Source: Sphingobacteriales bacterium (lineage in GTDB: Bacteria > Bacteroidota > Bacteroidia > Chitinophagales > CAIOSU01). From it: a DNA stretch of 64,000 nt. Position 1 is the first letter of the stretch; each line of letters begins with the position of its first letter. The stretch spans positions 1 through 64,000 of the forward strand of contig JAIXOI010000048.1 in assembly GCA_027486795.1 (NCBI GenBank), given 5' to 3'. The position numbers and the translations under genes were made by a program. Under the pieces are notes generated by a model, which searched no databases, was not told the origin of the DNA, and saw nothing but the letters and a program-made list of their open reading frames with translations. Shown here piece by piece: positions 53,528-61,530 of the stretch.

Positions 53528-53629
53528 TTGCTTGTTTACGAAACGTAGCTTTTAATAGCAATATCATATAACCTCGCTACAATTTTCACCTCTCTTCATC
53601 AGCATGGGCTATTGACCAAGATATTTCCT

Positions 53630-53637
53630 TAATTTTG
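53630..53637 (+). promoter_or_regulatory. -7 box TAATTTTG of rpe, 5 nt before the ATG
   Basis: Perfect TAnnTTTG; a TTG at 53612-53614 is 15 nt upstream, shorter than usual. Confidence 0.6.
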
Positions 53638-53642
53638 AAGGC

Positions 53643-54293
53643 ATGAAGCATTTGGTAGCCCCTTCTATTCTTTCGGCCAACTTTGCTTGGTTGGGCCGAG
53701 ACATCGAAATGTTGAACGAAAGCGAAGCCGATTGGGTGCACGTTGACGTAATGGATGGTCGTTTTGTGCCGAATATTTCCTTCGGCATCAGTGTGCTGAA
53801 AGACATTGCTCCCCTATCTACCAAGTTTTTGGATGTGCACTTAATGATAGTGGAGCCCGAAAAGTACATCCAAGATTTTTATCAAGCTGGTGCACAGCAA
53901 CTTACTATACATATTGAGGCTTGCTTGCACTTGCATAGCGCCATACAGCAAATAAAAGCTACCGGTATGAAAGCTGGCGTGGCCATTAATCCGCACACGC
54001 CTGTAAGTGCTTTAGAAGAAATTTTGCCTGAGTTGGATGTAGTATGCTTAATGAGCGTAAACCCCGGGTTTGGTGGGCAAAAGTTTATACAAGCTACGTT
54101 GCAAAAAATCGGCAAACTAAAAAAGCTGATAGCGGAAACCGGCTCGCATGCCCTGATAGAGATTGATGGTGGCGTAGATGCAAACAATGCAGCCATTATA
54201 GTAGGGGCTGGTGCCGATGTAATAGTTGCGGGCAGTGCCGTGTTTAAAGCACCCAACCCTAAGGCGATGATAAGCCAACTAAAAAATGTGTAA
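53643..54293 (+). CDS. rpe: Ribulose-phosphate 3-epimerase
   Basis: 216 residues, TIM barrel. It interconverts ribulose 5-phosphate and xylulose 5-phosphate. Motifs in order: APSILSANFAWLG, VHVDVMDGRFVPNISFG, LDVHLMIVEPEKYI, VCLMSVNPGFGGQKFI and IEIDGGVDANNA. All metal ligands (two His, two Asp) appear present. Likely co-transcribed with the TonB receptor gene 38 bases later, although the two functions are unrelated. Confidence 0.96.
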   Translation: MKHLVAPSILSANFAWLGRDIEMLNESEADWVHVDVMDGRFVPNISFGISVLKDIAPLSTKFLDVHLMIVEPEKYIQDFYQAGAQQLTIHIEACLHLHSAIQQIKATGMKAGVAINPHTPVSALEEILPELDVVCLMSVNPGFGGQKFIQATLQKIGKLKKLIAETGSHALIEIDGGVDANNAAIIVGAGADVIVAGSAVFKAPNPKAMISQLKNV

Positions 54294-54331
54294 ATAAATA
54301 CCAAGTTCGCCTGAAATACGTTAATGCTTTG

Positions 54332-56890
54332 ATGTTTCGAAACGCACTCCTAATTTCCATAATGCTGCTGCTAGGCCTTAGCCAAGTAGCTGCTCAAATA
54401 AGTTTTGCAACGTTATACGGTTCGGTTAAAGACCAACAAGGCGACCCGCTATACACGGCTCAAGTTTATTATGTAGTAAATGGACGTGCAATAGGAACAA
54501 ATACCGATGAAAGGGGGCGGTTTACGTTAAAAATACCAGCCAAAGTTACCCTAACTATCATCACCAACTATCTGGGTTTCAATGCCGATTCAGTTAAAGT
54601 AAATCTGGAGCCAAACGAGTCGTTTGAACTAAATTTTTGGCTAAAACAGGGCATTAATATACCCATGGTCGAAATTGAGGCTTACAAGAAAGATACTGTT
54701 AAGTATGGCGACACTAGAGATATACCAAGCACCATAGTAATAAACGTTAAAGACGCTTATGCACTCCCAACTATTTTGCAAGACGACATTTCTGGATTGA
54801 TAAAGTCACAAGCTGTTGTATCGAGTAATAATGAATTAAGTAGCTCATACAGTGTGCGCGGCGGCAATTATGATGAGAACTTAGTGTATGTGAACGGCTT
54901 TGAGGTGTATCGCCCGTTTTTGATTCGCAGCGGACAACAAGAGGGGTTAAGTTTTGCCAATCCTCACATGGTCGATTCGTTGATATTTTCGGCGGGTGGT
55001 TTCCAAGCGCAGTATGGCGATAAAATGTCGTCGGTGTTAGCGGCTTGGTACAAACAACCCGACTCGCTAAGCGTATCCATGGGCATTGGTTTGTTGGGAG
55101 GCTCATTGAACATCGGAGGCGCTATTAAGAATAAGGCAGGCGAAAAGAAGTTTACCTTTATAACTGGCATCAGATATAAGAGTAATCAATATATATTAAA
55201 AAGTCTCGAAACTCAAGGACAATACAATCCTTCCTTTCTTGATTTGCAAGGTTTCTTCACTTACAGATTCAATGATAAGTTGCGCATAGAGTATATCACC
55301 AACTTCGCCCGAAACCGCTTTGCGTTTAAGCCTGTAGATAGAGAAACTACCTTTGGGGTAGTAAACCAAGTGTTGCGCCTTAATATCTTTTTCGATGGGC
55401 AAGAAAGCGACAGTTACCAAACCTATATGAACGGGTTTGCAATAGTACAGAATCCAAATCCTAAGTTGGAGCTGCGCTGGATGGCATCGGCATACATAAG
55501 CCAAGAGAACGAGCGATTTGACATATTGGGCGAGTATTTTATAGGTGAAGTAGAAAACGACCTCGGAGACGAAAATTTTGGCCAAGTGCGGTATAGCCTT
55601 GGTGTAGGCGGCTTGCAAAATTTTGCCCGAAACCAATTGGATTGGACTGTGGTAAATGCTGAGCACAAAGGCACCAACACGCAAGGCAACCATACACTTG
55701 ATTGGGGTCTGAAGTACCAGCGCGAAATAATAAAAGACAAAATAAACCAATGGGAGCGCATTGACAGCGCAGGCTACTCTTTGCCATACAGCAGCAGCGA
55801 AGTACTGATTGACAATGTACTAAAATCGTCGTTTAACCTTAGCTCAAACCGTTTCAGTGGCTACCTTCAAGATACTTGGTTAATTGATGCCAGTAGGGCC
55901 ATACGCTTCAATTACGGTGCCCGATTTACGTATTGGGATGTAAATAAGGAGTTTGTAATAAGTCCAAGGGCCCAGTTCTCATACCGCCCCACTTTAAAAA
56001 ACAGGAAACGCGAAATAATCATTACCGCAGCCAGTGGCTTGTATGCCCAACCGCCATTTTACCGCGAAATGCGCAACCTAGAGGGGGTGGTGAATACCGA
56101 CCTCAAAGCCCAAAAATCGGTGCATGCGGTGTTGGGTTTCAATTATGGCTTTCAGGTGTTTAAGCGCCCGTTTAGGTTCATTACTGAGGTGTACTATAAA
56201 TACCTGTACGATGTGGTGCCTTACGAATTTGATAATGTGCTCATAAGGTACACTGGGCGCAACAACGCAACCGGCTATGTAGTTGGAGTTGATTTGCGTT
56301 TAGCTGGCCAATTGGTTGAAGACTTGGAGTCGTACATCAGCTTGAGCGTATTGGGTACTTCAGAGAACATTCAAGGCGACTTTTACGACGTGTACCTAGA
56401 TGCTCAAGGCAACCAAGTAACTGCCAACTCAAGCGATGTGGTAAAATCTGAGCGCCGCTACCCAGGCAACATACCGCGCCCTACCGACCAGCGAGTTATG
56501 TTCAATATGTTTTTTCAAGACTACTTGCCCAAGAACCGTAATTTTAAGATGCACCTAAACTTGGTGTTTGCCAGCGGCTTGCCATTTGGTCCGCCAGACA
56601 ACGATCGCTACCGCGACACCCTGCGCATACCACCATACCGTAGGGTAGATATTGGTTTCAGCGCACAGTTATACAACCGTGCATCCTTCACTAAAAAGAA
56701 ACGCGAACCTAAAAAAATAGGAAAAGCTTTCGAAGATGTTTGGGCAACCCTTGAGGTATTCAACCTATTAGGCATTAATAACACCATATCTTACTTATGG
56801 GTAAAAGACCTTAACAACACCACCTACGCGGTACCCAACTACCTTACCGCCCGGCTGTTCAATTTCAGGCTGGTATTTAAGTTTAGTTAG
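54332..56890 (+). CDS. TonB-dependent receptor with carboxypeptidase-like N-terminal domain
   Basis: 852 residues from the ATG at 54332; a TTG directly before it is ignored. Signal peptide with MLLLGLSQVAAQ. N-terminal beta-sandwich (~25-105, TLYGSVKDQQGDPLYTAQVY ... NTDERGRFTLKIP). Plug with VVSSNNELSSSYSVRGGNYD, ENLVYVNGFEVYRPFLIRSG and QAQYGDKMSSVL. Barrel to the final RLFNFRLVFKFS, with terminal aromatic. The Y-D-E-N-L plug loop differs from the FecA-like receptor at 26974. The cargo is unknown; no SusD lipoprotein is present, so it is not a glycan SusCD pair. Confidence 0.9.
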   Translation: MFRNALLISIMLLLGLSQVAAQISFATLYGSVKDQQGDPLYTAQVYYVVNGRAIGTNTDERGRFTLKIPAKVTLTIITNYLGFNADSVKVNLEPNESFELNFWLKQGINIPMVEIEAYKKDTVKYGDTRDIPSTIVINVKDAYALPTILQDDISGLIKSQAVVSSNNELSSSYSVRGGNYDENLVYVNGFEVYRPFLIRSGQQEGLSFANPHMVDSLIFSAGGFQAQYGDKMSSVLAAWYKQPDSLSVSMGIGLLGGSLNIGGAIKNKAGEKKFTFITGIRYKSNQYILKSLETQGQYNPSFLDLQGFFTYRFNDKLRIEYITNFARNRFAFKPVDRETTFGVVNQVLRLNIFFDGQESDSYQTYMNGFAIVQNPNPKLELRWMASAYISQENERFDILGEYFIGEVENDLGDENFGQVRYSLGVGGLQNFARNQLDWTVVNAEHKGTNTQGNHTLDWGLKYQREIIKDKINQWERIDSAGYSLPYSSSEVLIDNVLKSSFNLSSNRFSGYLQDTWLIDASRAIRFNYGARFTYWDVNKEFVISPRAQFSYRPTLKNRKREIIITAASGLYAQPPFYREMRNLEGVVNTDLKAQKSVHAVLGFNYGFQVFKRPFRFITEVYYKYLYDVVPYEFDNVLIRYTGRNNATGYVVGVDLRLAGQLVEDLESYISLSVLGTSENIQGDFYDVYLDAQGNQVTANSSDVVKSERRYPGNIPRPTDQRVMFNMFFQDYLPKNRNFKMHLNLVFASGLPFGPPDNDRYRDTLRIPPYRRVDIGFSAQLYNRASFTKKKREPKKIGKAFEDVWATLEVFNLLGINNTISYLWVKDLNNTTYAVPNYLTARLFNFRLVFKFS

Positions 56891-56906
56891 CGGTTTCGTC
56901 AACTAA

Positions 56907-56925
56907 CCTCTACCTCAGGTAGAGG
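56907..56925 (+). terminator. Short hairpin after the TonB receptor gene
   Basis: CCTCTACC-tca-GGTAGAGG, 8-bp stem with 3-nt loop, no T-run. It resembles the common CCTCTCCC/GGGAGAGG palindrome seen at 20380-20398; its terminator role is uncertain. Confidence 0.4.
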
Positions 56926-56969
56926 AACTTATGAGTTTCAAGAATTCCCTCAAGCTTAAAATTCAGCAC

Positions 56970-57048
56970 AATTTTGAATTTTAAATTTTAAATTTTTAAT
57001 CGCCCACCCCAAATCTTGTGTCTTGCGTCTTATATCTTGTGTCTAAAA
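56970..57048. repeat. Two heptad arrays, AATTTTA then TCTTGTG type
   Basis: AATTTTG-AATTTTA-AATTTTA-AATTTTT (56970-56997), a 16-base spacer, then TCTTGTG-TCTTGCG-TCTTATA-TCTTGTG-TCTAAAA (57014-57048). The second ends four bases before the -7 box of the next gene. Confidence 0.82.
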
Positions 57049-57052
57049 AGGG

Positions 57053-57060
57053 TAACTTTG
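57053..57060 (+). promoter_or_regulatory. -7 box TAACTTTG of the cystathionine synthase gene, 4 nt before the ATG
   Basis: Perfect TAnnTTTG. The -33 region is made of TCTTGTG heptads, which offer TTG triplets at 13 and 27 nt from the box but not at the ideal 19-20. Confidence 0.62.
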
Positions 57061-57064
57061 CCAT

Positions 57065-58429
57065 ATGTACTACAACAACATACTGGAAACGATAGGCCAC
57101 ACGCCATTGGTGAAACTGAACAAAGTAGTAGGCGACATACCTGCTACTGTATTGGCAAAGGTAGATAGCTTTAACCCAGGCAACTCCATTAAAGACCGTA
57201 TTGGCCTTAAGATGGTTGAAGTGGCTGAGCAACAAGGTTTGTTGAAACCCGGTGGTACTATTATTGAAGGCACCAGCGGCAACACAGGCATGGGCCTGGC
57301 TTTAGCGGCCATTATAAAAGGCTATAAGTGCATTTTTACCACCACCGATAAGCAGAGTAAAGAGAAGGTAGACATATTGAAGGCCGTGGGTGCCGAAGTG
57401 ATTGTTTGCCCCACCGATGTTGAACCTACCGACCCTCGCTCTTACTACAGTGTGTCGCGCAGGTTGGCACAAGAAACACCCAACTCGTTTTATGTAAACC
57501 AATACGACAACCTGGCCAACCGACTGGCGCACTACGAAACCACGGGCCCCGAGATTTGGGAACAGACCGATGGCAAAATAACCCACTTGGTAGTGGGTGT
57601 TGGCACAGGCGGCACTGTAAGCGGTACGGGCAAATACTTGAAAGAGAAAAACCCGAACATTAAAATTTGGGGCATTGATACTTACGGCTCAACGCTGAAA
57701 GCATACCACGAAACAGGAAAAATTGACGAAAAGGAGATATACAGCTACATTACCGAAGGGATTGGCGAAGACATTATACCACAGAACATTGACTTTAGCC
57801 TAATTGATAAGTTTGAGAAAGTAACCGATAAAGACGGTGCCGTAATGGCCCGCCGCATTACCAAAGAGGAAGGCATATTTGTGGGCTACTCCGCAGGCAG
57901 TGCCGTAGCTGGTTTGATGCAATTGAAAGATTCTTTGACCAAAGACGATTTGGTAGTGGTTATTTTCCATGATCATGGTAGCCGCTATGTAGGTAAGCTA
58001 TACAATGATGAGTGGATGCGCGACCGCCAGTGGTTGGACGAAGCATCGAATGAAATTACGGCTGCCAGCATTGTGGGCCGTAAAGAGTTGAAGAAATTCT
58101 TAACCGTGAGCCCAGAGCAAACATTGGGCGAAGCTATTGCGCTTATGAAACAATTGGGTCTATCGCAGTTGCCGGTGATGAAGGATCAGGAGATGGTTGG
58201 TTCGGTTACCGACCATAGCCTACTTACCCATTTATTGGAGGGAGCCGAGCGCAACCAACAAGTAAGCACCGTTATGGGCAAACCTTTCCCGTTTATAGAG
58301 TGGGGCTCAACTAGCAAAGAAATATCAAGCCGCATCAACCGTGAAAACAGTGCAGTATTGGTAAAAGACATCAGTGGTGTAACGCACATCATCACCGAAT
58401 ACGATTTGATACAAGCTATTGCGGGGTAG
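57065..58429 (+). CDS. cbs: Cystathionine beta-synthase with CBS-domain tail
   Basis: 454 residues. PLP-dependent fold II enzyme: NSIKDRIG with Lys43 as the PLP lysine, EGTSGNTGMGLALAAI for the phosphate loop, GVGTGGTVSGTGKYLKE and VGYSAGSAVAG. It joins homocysteine (or acetylserine) with serine/H2S. The C-terminal ~115 residues form a pair of CBS domains (FLTVSPEQTLGEAIALMKQL ... VTDHSLLTHLLEG ... VTHIITEYDLIQAIAG), which usually sense adenosyl compounds. There is no N-terminal haem domain, as in other bacterial and yeast enzymes. A cysteine synthase with CBS tail is the alternative. Confidence 0.9.
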   Translation: MYYNNILETIGHTPLVKLNKVVGDIPATVLAKVDSFNPGNSIKDRIGLKMVEVAEQQGLLKPGGTIIEGTSGNTGMGLALAAIIKGYKCIFTTTDKQSKEKVDILKAVGAEVIVCPTDVEPTDPRSYYSVSRRLAQETPNSFYVNQYDNLANRLAHYETTGPEIWEQTDGKITHLVVGVGTGGTVSGTGKYLKEKNPNIKIWGIDTYGSTLKAYHETGKIDEKEIYSYITEGIGEDIIPQNIDFSLIDKFEKVTDKDGAVMARRITKEEGIFVGYSAGSAVAGLMQLKDSLTKDDLVVVIFHDHGSRYVGKLYNDEWMRDRQWLDEASNEITAASIVGRKELKKFLTVSPEQTLGEAIALMKQLGLSQLPVMKDQEMVGSVTDHSLLTHLLEGAERNQQVSTVMGKPFPFIEWGSTSKEISSRINRENSAVLVKDISGVTHIITEYDLIQAIAG

Positions 58430-58741
58430 TTTTTGAGGTACGAGGTACGATTAAAAACACCCGTCATTGCGATGAGCCTGTGTTAATTTGCAGGTTACTG
58501 AAATGCGTTATAGGCGAAGAAGCACCCCCCTGACCGATGGTTTGAATCGACAAACCTGTGCTATGCTATTGTACATAATACGCTAAGGTCAATAGTTTCC
58601 AAACATCATGCTCCATAGCTGGGGATTGCCACAGGCACCTAATGTTTATTAGTAAATTTTTAGATAAGGCTGTGCCTTCGCAATGACCGCAAATCTTGTG
58701 TCTTGTGTCTTGTGTCTTGCGTCTTATGTCTTGTGTCTAAA
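58430..58741. other. Gene-free gap filled by repeat elements
   Basis: 312 bases between two convergent genes. Contents: two GAGGTAC heptads (58434-58447), the 225-bp element with GTCATTGCGA ends (58463-58687) and a seven-unit TCTTGTG array (58694-58742). No coding signal and no classical terminator were seen. Confidence 0.7.
58463..58687. mobile_element. 225-bp non-coding element with 10-bp inverted ends
   Basis: GTCATTGCGA at 58463-58472 and its exact reverse complement TCGCAATGAC at 58678-58687. The interior includes GGGGATTGCCACAGGC, a phrase typical of the GTCATTGCGA repeat family seen in many bacterial genomes. It has no open frame of note and is probably a MITE- or REP-like element moved in trans. 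Confidence 0.65.
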
Positions 58742-58742
58742 T
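58694..58742. repeat. Heptad array, unit TCTTGTG (seven units)
   Basis: TCTTGTG x3, TCTTGCG, TCTTATG, TCTTGTG, TCTAAAT. The same unit occurs at 57014-57048 and 59534-59568. It overlaps the stop codon of the ABC ATPase gene by one base. Confidence 0.88.
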
Positions 58743-59419
58743 TAAGAAACAAAATTCCCATCCTTCATCACCAGCTTCCTATCGGCCATATCGGCTAGAT
58801 CGAGGTTGTGGGTAACAATAACAAAGGTTTGGCCTAGTTCATCGCGCAGGCGAAAGAAGAGTTGGTGCAAGTCGCGTGAGTTATCACTATCCAGGTTACC
58901 GCTCGGTTCATCGGCAAGGATGATAGAAGGATTGTTGATGAGCGCCCTGGCAACCGCAACGCGCTGCTGCTCGCCACCCGATAGCTCATTGGGCTTGTGT
59001 TGCGCCCTAGATGATAAACCCAACATGTCCAAAAGTTTATGTGCTTTACTTTCCGCTTCGGCCTTCGATACTTTAGCTAGATAGGCGGGAATACAAACAT
59101 TCTCCAAAGCCGTAAACTCCGGTAACAAATGGTGAAACTGGAACACAAACCCAATGTGCTTGTTACGGAAACGTGCCAAGGCATTGCCTTTCAGGGTGCT
59201 TATTTCCTCGTTGTTGATGTATAGTTTGCCACTATCTGGTTGGTCCAATGTGCCTAATATGTGCAACAAGGTACTTTTACCGGCACCCGAAGAACCGACA
59301 ATGGAAACTACTTCCCCCTTTCCGATGTTGAGATCAATACCTTTCAACACCTTGAGGCTTCCGTATGATTTTTGTATATTTTCCGTTTTGAGCACAGGTA
59401 CACTGGTAGTTTTTCTCAT
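58742..59419 (-). CDS. ABC transporter ATP-binding protein, LolD/MacB-like
   Basis: 225 residues. Walker [17 protein letters not shown]-loop [18 protein letters not shown], signature [16 protein letters not shown], Walker [13 protein letters not shown], and H-loop VTHNLDLA. The [15 protein letters not shown] wording and length fit LolD, which powers release of lipoproteins from the inner membrane; MacB-type or FtsE-type efflux ATPases are close relatives. No permease gene adjoins, so LolC/E-type partners must be elsewhere. A perfect -7 box is at 59445-59452. Confidence 0.9.
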   Translation of the reverse strand: MRKTTSVPVLKTENIQKSYGSLKVLKGIDLNIGKGEVVSIVGSSGAGKSTLLHILGTLDQPDSGKLYINNEEISTLKGNALARFRNKHIGFVFQFHHLLPEFTALENVCIPAYLAKVSKAEAESKAHKLLDMLGLSSRAQHKPNELSGGEQQRVAVARALINNPSIILADEPSGNLDSDNSRDLHQLFFRLRDELGQTFVIVTHNLDLADMADRKLVMKDGNFVS

Positions 59420-59444
59420 CGTGCTGAACGCACAGTCGATAAGG

Positions 59445-59452
59445 CAAATTTA
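59445..59452 (-). promoter_or_regulatory. -7 box TAAATTTG of the LolD-like gene
   Basis: Perfect TAnnTTTG on the minus strand, about 25 nt before the ATG at 59419. Confidence 0.55.
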
Positions 59453-59533
59453 GTAGGATTTAACGGAATGCCTGCACAAAAGAGGGCTTTTGGAAAAATA
59501 CCTAGAACTTTACCAAACACTTACTACTGCAAG

Positions 59534-59568
59534 TCTTGTGTCTTGTGTCTAAAATCTTGTGTCTATAA
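59534..59568. repeat. Heptad array, unit TCTTGTG, abutting a start codon
   Basis: TCTTGTG-TCTTGTG-TCTAAAA-TCTTGTG-TCTATAA, two bases before the ATG at 59571. Reading the array in frame adds GTG-initiated residues SIS, so it may act in the leader of the small gene. Confidence 0.85.
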
Positions 59569-59570
59569 GC

Positions 59571-59816
59571 ATGCAATACCGCAAATACAAAAACAGCCAA
59601 AGCTACTTTAAGATTGCGGGCACCGAAGAAATGGAAGAACTGAAGCTGATGGGCAGGTATTTTAAGCTATACCACATAAAAGCAACCATACTGCCGGAGC
59701 GGGTTTTTATTGCCGATTTGTTGGAGCAATACCAAGAGTTTGCCGAAGCTATAACTGCCGAAGAATATGGGCAGCAAATACTATGGTGCCAACAAAACCT
59801 AGAAGAGCTTAAATAA
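59571..59816 (+). CDS. Small conserved-looking protein (81 residues)
   Basis: 81 residues from the ATG at 59571. MQYRKYKNSQSYFKI, then GTEEMEELKLMGRYFKLYHI and ATILPERVFIADLLE, with a helical tail ending QQNLEELK. The composition (amphipathic helix, aromatic core, many Lys/Glu) is that of a real compact protein, and the wording recalls short Bacteroidota proteins of unknown function. No signal peptide. It lacks a recognisable -7 box; the heptad array occupies the place of its leader. Confidence 0.72.
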   Translation: MQYRKYKNSQSYFKIAGTEEMEELKLMGRYFKLYHIKATILPERVFIADLLEQYQEFAEAITAEEYGQQILWCQQNLEELK

Positions 59817-59818
59817 AA

Positions 59819-59845
59819 AGGCCAGCAACTTACAGTCACTGGCCT
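59819..59845 (-). terminator. Intrinsic terminator between convergent genes
   Basis: Stem AGGCCAG / CTGGCCT with a 13-nt loop. On the minus strand it is followed by TTTTATTT, serving the gene at 59869-60408. Confidence 0.72.
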
Positions 59846-59868
59846 CGTTATAAACTATAAACCTTAAA

Positions 59869-60408
59869 TTATTTAGTGCCGTTCAAAGCAAAACTGTTCA
59901 AAAAGCGGGCAATTTCAGGGTTGTTTTTGTTAGTGGTAAGCGATGATGCAGAAAGCATATAGTAAGTATTGTTCAATACCACCACGCGGTAGGCGTATGT
60001 ATAATCTCCAATAACAAAACTAGTAGCAAAGCCAGTAGCGCCGGGCACACCCATCAGCGGTTGTTTATTGTGAGTAAAGTCTTTCTTGGTTTGATCTTTA
60101 ACGTAGTTAACTTGGTCGGCAATCAATTTCAAGAAACGGTCTTCAACGCCATCGGCCAAGTTGTCATTTTTAAGCATCGGGAAAACCGTAGTAATGCTTA
60201 GGTTGTACTGCAAGCCTTGCTCGTAAGCCACTACCATGCGTTTGCCATCAGCCGATTTCTGCTCGCTAGTGGTATAACCTTTCAAAAATTCAACCTTTAC
60301 CGTATTAGCGGCAGGCTCGTAAGTAGTGCTGGTAAATGATTTGGTTTGCGCATTAAGCAATTGGGCAAAGCCCAAAAGTATGGTAAGCAAAAGAAAATTT
60401 ATTTTCAT
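59869..60408 (-). CDS. Periplasmic protein of unknown function
   Basis: 179 residues from the ATG at 60408, chosen because MKINFLLLTILLGFAQLLNA is a clean signal peptide; the longer frame from 60477 has no such leader. The mature part reads TKSFTSTTYEPAANTVKVEF, EQKSADGKRMVVAYEQGLQY, GVPGATGFATSFVIGDYTYA and YYMLSASSLTTNKNNPEIAR. It ends FLNSFALNGTK, a typical closing segment of small Bacteroidota exported proteins that resemble PsbP/MOG1-like folds (a guess). Divergent from the metal-binding protein gene 68 bases away. Confidence 0.75.
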   Translation of the reverse strand: MKINFLLLTILLGFAQLLNAQTKSFTSTTYEPAANTVKVEFLKGYTTSEQKSADGKRMVVAYEQGLQYNLSITTVFPMLKNDNLADGVEDRFLKLIADQVNYVKDQTKKDFTHNKQPLMGVPGATGFATSFVIGDYTYAYRVVVLNNTYYMLSASSLTTNKNNPEIARFLNSFALNGTK

Positions 60409-60476
60409 AGGGATAATATTAAAAGGGGTTTGCAACTTTATACGTGCAATATTACAATTTGGCTGCAACTTAAGCA

Positions 60477-61277
60477 ATGAAAATTTTCAAAGACCAACTA
60501 AACCGAACTATTCAATTGCCCTATTCGCCCCAGCGAATAATCTCTGTAGTGCCCTCGCAGACTGAGTTGTTGCATTATCTGGGCCTAAAAAAAGAAATAA
60601 TAGGTATTACAAAATTTTGTGTTCATCCTAATAATTGGTTTCGCACCAAAACGCGGATTGGCGGCACCAAGACCCTAAACCTCGATAAAATACGCGAGCT
60701 AAAGCCCACCCTAATCATCGCCAACAAAGAAGAAAACAACCAAAGCCAGATAGAAACCTTAGCCAAGGAGTTCCCTGTTTGGATAAGCGACATTAACAAT
60801 GTACCCGAAGCGCTGGAAATGATAACGCAAGTGGGCGAAATAACCAACATCTCTCTCCTAGCCCAGCAACTCGTTGCTGAGGTAACCAAAGGGTTTGCAA
60901 GCATTCAGCCATTGACCGGCATAAGTACCGCCTACTTTATTTGGCGAGCACCTTGGATGGTGGCAGGCCACACTACTTATATAAATGACCTAATGCAACG
61001 CTGCGGCATGGTAAACGTTTTTGCCAATCAAGACAGCCGCTACCCTGAAGTAACCGCCGAAGAATTAAAAGCAGCCAATCCGCAATTGATCTTGTTATCC
61101 TCCGAGCCCTACCCTTTTAATGATTTACATATTGCCGAGCTGCAAGCCCTCTGCCCAAAAGCCAAAGTATTGTTAGTAGATGGCGAAATGTTCAGCTGGT
61201 ATGGAAATAGGATGCTGGAGGCGGCGGAATATTTAGAGGGGTTGGTTCGGGAGATTCAAAGAGAAATTGGCTCTTGA
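60477..61277 (+). CDS. BtuF/FhuD-type substrate-binding protein without signal peptide
   Basis: 266 residues. Helical-backbone metal receptor fold: QRIISVVPSQTELLHYLGLK, RIGGTKTLNLDKIRELKPTL, LIIANKEENNQSQIETLAKE, and later YFIWRAPWMVAGHTTYINDL and LILLSSEPYPFNDLHIAELQ. These are the features of vitamin B12 or siderophore binding proteins. The N-terminus (MKIFKDQLNRTIQLPYSPQR) has no signal peptide or lipobox and no upstream in-frame start that would add one. It may act in the cytoplasm or be exported another way. No ABC permease is next to it. Confidence 0.85.
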   Translation: MKIFKDQLNRTIQLPYSPQRIISVVPSQTELLHYLGLKKEIIGITKFCVHPNNWFRTKTRIGGTKTLNLDKIRELKPTLIIANKEENNQSQIETLAKEFPVWISDINNVPEALEMITQVGEITNISLLAQQLVAEVTKGFASIQPLTGISTAYFIWRAPWMVAGHTTYINDLMQRCGMVNVFANQDSRYPEVTAEELKAANPQLILLSSEPYPFNDLHIAELQALCPKAKVLLVDGEMFSWYGNRMLEAAEYLEGLVREIQREIGS

Positions 61278-61530
61278 ATTCTGAAGTGGTTTGATTTCTA
61301 TTTTTTACTAAACACCCTCCCGTATGTAATCCCGACTTTTCGGAGGGATCTTCTTGGAACGAAGTGGTTAACCAAACTTACCATTACATTTGGATTTGTT
61401 GGTAATTCAAAGTTTATTGCCAAATCCAACATGCCCCTCCTTCGCGAAAAGCTACAGAGGGCTAGCAATCGCGCGCACCCTTCGACAAGCTCAGGATGAC
61501 ACGCCAACTTTAAATACCTCGTACCTAATC
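61278..61530. repeat. Cluster of small palindromic repeats
   Basis: 253 bases with TTGGATTTG / CAAATCCAA inverted arms (61390-61398, 61421-61429), a CCCTCC...GGAGGG pair (61314-61346), the CCTTCGACAAGCTCAGG element (61482-61498) and TAAATAC-CTCGTAC-CTAATCT heptads (61509-61529). No gene is seen. Confidence 0.6.

Noticed and set aside
55196-55750. Minus-strand frame of 184 codons
   Set aside because: Antisense to the TonB receptor barrel; composition and lack of motifs indicate a chance frame.
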